Notes under the pieces: model-generated
What the model saw: only the letters and a program-made list of their open reading frames with translations
Told to the model about the DNA's origin: nothing
Database searches by the model: none
DNA from: DATGSL01 sp964645585
Lineage (GTDB): Bacteria > Verrucomicrobiota > Verrucomicrobiia > Opitutales > T3Sed10-336
Length of the DNA stretch: 35,269 bases
Assembly (NCBI GenBank): GCA_964645585.1
Contig: CAZYAN010000042.1
Coordinates: 1 to 35,269, forward strand
Direction: 5' to 3'
In this document: piece after piece, positions 33,817 to 35,269 of the stretch
Numbering within the stretch: the first letter of the stretch is position 1
Layout: every line of letters starts with the position of its first letter
Position numbers and translations under genes: made by a program

Positions 33817-35269
33817 ATGCCTCCGTCTCTGACCGAATCCCTCTATCGCATCAGCAGCCTCGCCGCGAAGATCGGCGACTCCCGACAGGCGCCGGCGCTG
33901 GTTCTCGACGAGATTCTCGCGGCAACCGGCGCACTGAGCGGTTCAATCTCCTTAATTGATCCCGACTCGGGCCGCCTGAGAATCGAACATCATCGCGGCC
34001 TCCCTGACGACTGCGTCGACGCGCCGCTGAACGTCGGGAGCGGGATTACCGGCTGGGTCGCGCTTCACGGCAAGCCGGTTCTCGCGCCCGATGTCTCCAA
34101 AGATTCCCGCTACCGTCAGCTCGCCGAGAACGTGCGGGGCGAAATGGCCGCGCCCATGCTCGAACGCGGTCAGGTGGTCGGAGTGATTTCCGTCAACACG
34201 GATCAAACCGGCGTCTTTTCCGAAAAGACCTTCCACCAGTTTGTCCGCCTCACCGAGGAAGCCGCGGCGGTCTTTCGCCAACTTTGGTTGATCGATCGGC
34301 TGCGCGAGAAGGCGAACCATTTGGAGGCGGTCGTCACGGTCGGGCAGAAGATCGCGGCTCGCGTCGACCAGCGGGAAATTCTTGAGAACATGACCCGCGC
34401 GACTGTCGCTCTGAGCGGCTGCAGTTTCTGCGCCGTCCATCTGCTCGACGGCCGCGGTGCCGAACTGATTCCCTTTGCCACATTCGGCGGCGCCGGCGCC
34501 CGCGAGCACCCGGCGCTGCCCATTGGTGAAACGTCGGCAGGCGTTGCGCTCGGCCGGCGCAAACAGATCGAGGTCCCGGATATCCTCCGGGTCGAAGGGT
34601 GGATTCCGCTGCTCGAATTCGCGCGCGAAGAAGGGCTCGTTTCGCTCGTTTGCACCCCGATTATTTATGAAAACGAGGCTCGCGGCATCCTGAGTGTGTA
34701 TTCCGAAAAGCGCCGCCGCTTCAGCGACGCTGAGCGCGATCTCTTTCGCGCGTTGGCCGGACTCGGCGCCGTCGCCATTCACAATGCCCGTCTCTATGAA
34801 CGGGTGTTTCAATCCGAGGAAACGCTCCGTCAAAATGAAAAACTGACGGCGCTCGGCCTGCTCGCCGCCGAAATCGCTCACGAGGTTCGCAACCCTCTGA
34901 CCGTGCTCAAACTTCTTTTCCAATCCCTCGACCCGCGCTTTCCTCCCGACGATCCGCGCGCGCGGGATGTCGAGGTAATCGGTGAAAAACTCGATCAGCT
35001 GGAGGAGACGATCGGCCGGATCCTTTCGTTCGTCCGCCCTTCCGAACGCCCGCACTCCCGCTGCAGTCTTTTCGAGACTGTTGATGACACGCTGCAGCTT
35101 CTCCGCCTTAAACTGGCGCACGCCGACATCACCGTCGAGACCGACCTCGCACCCAATACCCCGGCGGTCTCGGGCGACAAAGGGCAGCTCCAGCAAATTC
35201 TCCTCAACCTTCTCCTCAACGCGATCCAGGCGCTCGAAGGCGGCGGACGGATCACCATCCGCGCCGGCG
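33817..35269 (+). CDS. GAF-GAF sensor histidine kinase, NtrB/ZraS-like (3' end outside window)
   Basis: An open frame of 484 codons runs off the window edge. The start is the first ATG after an in-frame TAG at 33802. There is no membrane segment, so it is a soluble sensor. GAF domain 1 spans about 24-165 (VGSGITGWVALHGKPVLAPDV) and GAF domain 2 about 185-330 (GILSVYSEKRRRFSDAERDLF). The HisKA H-box is EIAHEVRNPL with His355 as the phosphorylation site. The start of the ATP-binding domain is visible, with the N-box LLNLLLNAIQAL (Asn468). The EIAHEVRNPL form is common in kinases that pair with sigma-54 activators (NtrB, AtoS, ZraS). Together with glnD 230 bases upstream this suggests nitrogen or stress signalling, but the GAF ligands are unknown and the response regulator is not in the window. 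Confidence 0.88.
   Translation, partial: MPPSLTESLYRISSLAAKIGDSRQAPALVLDEILAATGALSGSISLIDPDSGRLRIEHHRGLPDDCVDAPLNVGSGITGWVALHGKPVLAPDVSKDSRYRQLAENVRGEMAAPMLERGQVVGVISVNTDQTGVFSEKTFHQFVRLTEEAAAVFRQLWLIDRLREKANHLEAVVTVGQKIAARVDQREILENMTRATVALSGCSFCAVHLLDGRGAELIPFATFGGAGAREHPALPIGETSAGVALGRRKQIEVPDILRVEGWIPLLEFAREEGLVSLVCTPIIYENEARGILSVYSEKRRRFSDAERDLFRALAGLGAVAIHNARLYERVFQSEETLRQNEKLTALGLLAAEIAHEVRNPLTVLKLLFQSLDPRFPPDDPRARDVEVIGEKLDQLEETIGRILSFVRPSERPHSRCSLFETVDDTLQLLRLKLAHADITVETDLAPNTPAVSGDKGQLQQILLNLLLNAIQALEGGGRITIRAG

Noticed and set aside
33952..35196. 414-codon open frame on the minus strand
   Set aside because: It is antisense to the GAF-GAF kinase, whose domains and H-box are clear; high GC in codon position three opens the opposite strand.

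Overview
The window looks like chromosomal DNA from a GC-rich Gram-negative bacterium of the PVC superphylum, most likely Verrucomicrobiota. This rests on gene content. There is a prepilin-like protein ending in an H-X9-DG motif, a secreted double-LamG protein with a C-terminal segment typical of verrucomicrobial exported proteins, and FG-GAP/VCBS surface proteins. GatCAB (indirect Asn/Gln-tRNA synthesis) and a two-gene KorAB accompany them. The genus is not determined. A run of 100 Ns at 30599-30698 marks a scaffold gap.

Layout. (1) 1-7125, minus strand: four co-directional genes for exported proteins, in transcription order an FG-GAP protein, a prepilin-like protein, a double-LamG protein and a second FG-GAP protein. 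The two FG-GAP proteins are paralogues. This cluster is the best candidate for an undescribed system, probably cell-surface polymer binding or display. (2) 7486-10418: an IscA/HesB iron-sulfur protein (minus), then rpoN (sigma-54) and an M50 intramembrane protease (plus). (3) 10840-13754: korA-korB, a 2-oxoacid (probably 2-oxoglutarate):ferredoxin oxidoreductase, behind a 420-base leader with two tandem hairpins. (4) 14008-16251, minus: an SDR oxidoreductase and uxaC, a uronate-catabolism pair bracketed by direct copies of an ATTCGTG repeat. (5) 16379-24634, minus: tRNA-Thr(UGU), rpmI, rplT, a terminator, pheS, pheT, gatC, gatA, gatB. This is a translation block resembling the classical rpmI-rplT-pheST neighbourhood, without thrS or infC in the window. 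(6) 24862-27597, plus: a secreted GH20-like glycoside hydrolase. (7) 27709-30414, minus: valS. (8) 30770-35269, plus: glnD (PII uridylyltransferase/uridylyl-removing enzyme) and the first 484 codons of a GAF-GAF-histidine kinase resembling NtrB, cut by the window edge.

How the genes fit together. The GH20-like enzyme, UxaC/SDR and the LamG/FG-GAP cluster suggest growth on complex, uronate-containing polysaccharides. rpoN, glnD and an NtrB-like kinase suggest nitrogen-status control, although rpoN lies 20 kb from the other two. KorAB points to ferredoxin-linked carbon metabolism.

A second theme is non-coding. Short-period tandem repeats (7, 8, 9 and 10 bases) recur in intergenic gaps, usually just upstream of a start codon: gatA, gatB, gatC, the SDR gene, glnD and the kinase. 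Between rpmI and rplT there are two mutually exclusive RNA stems that could form a switch. Large ORFs antisense to real genes were judged to be shadows.
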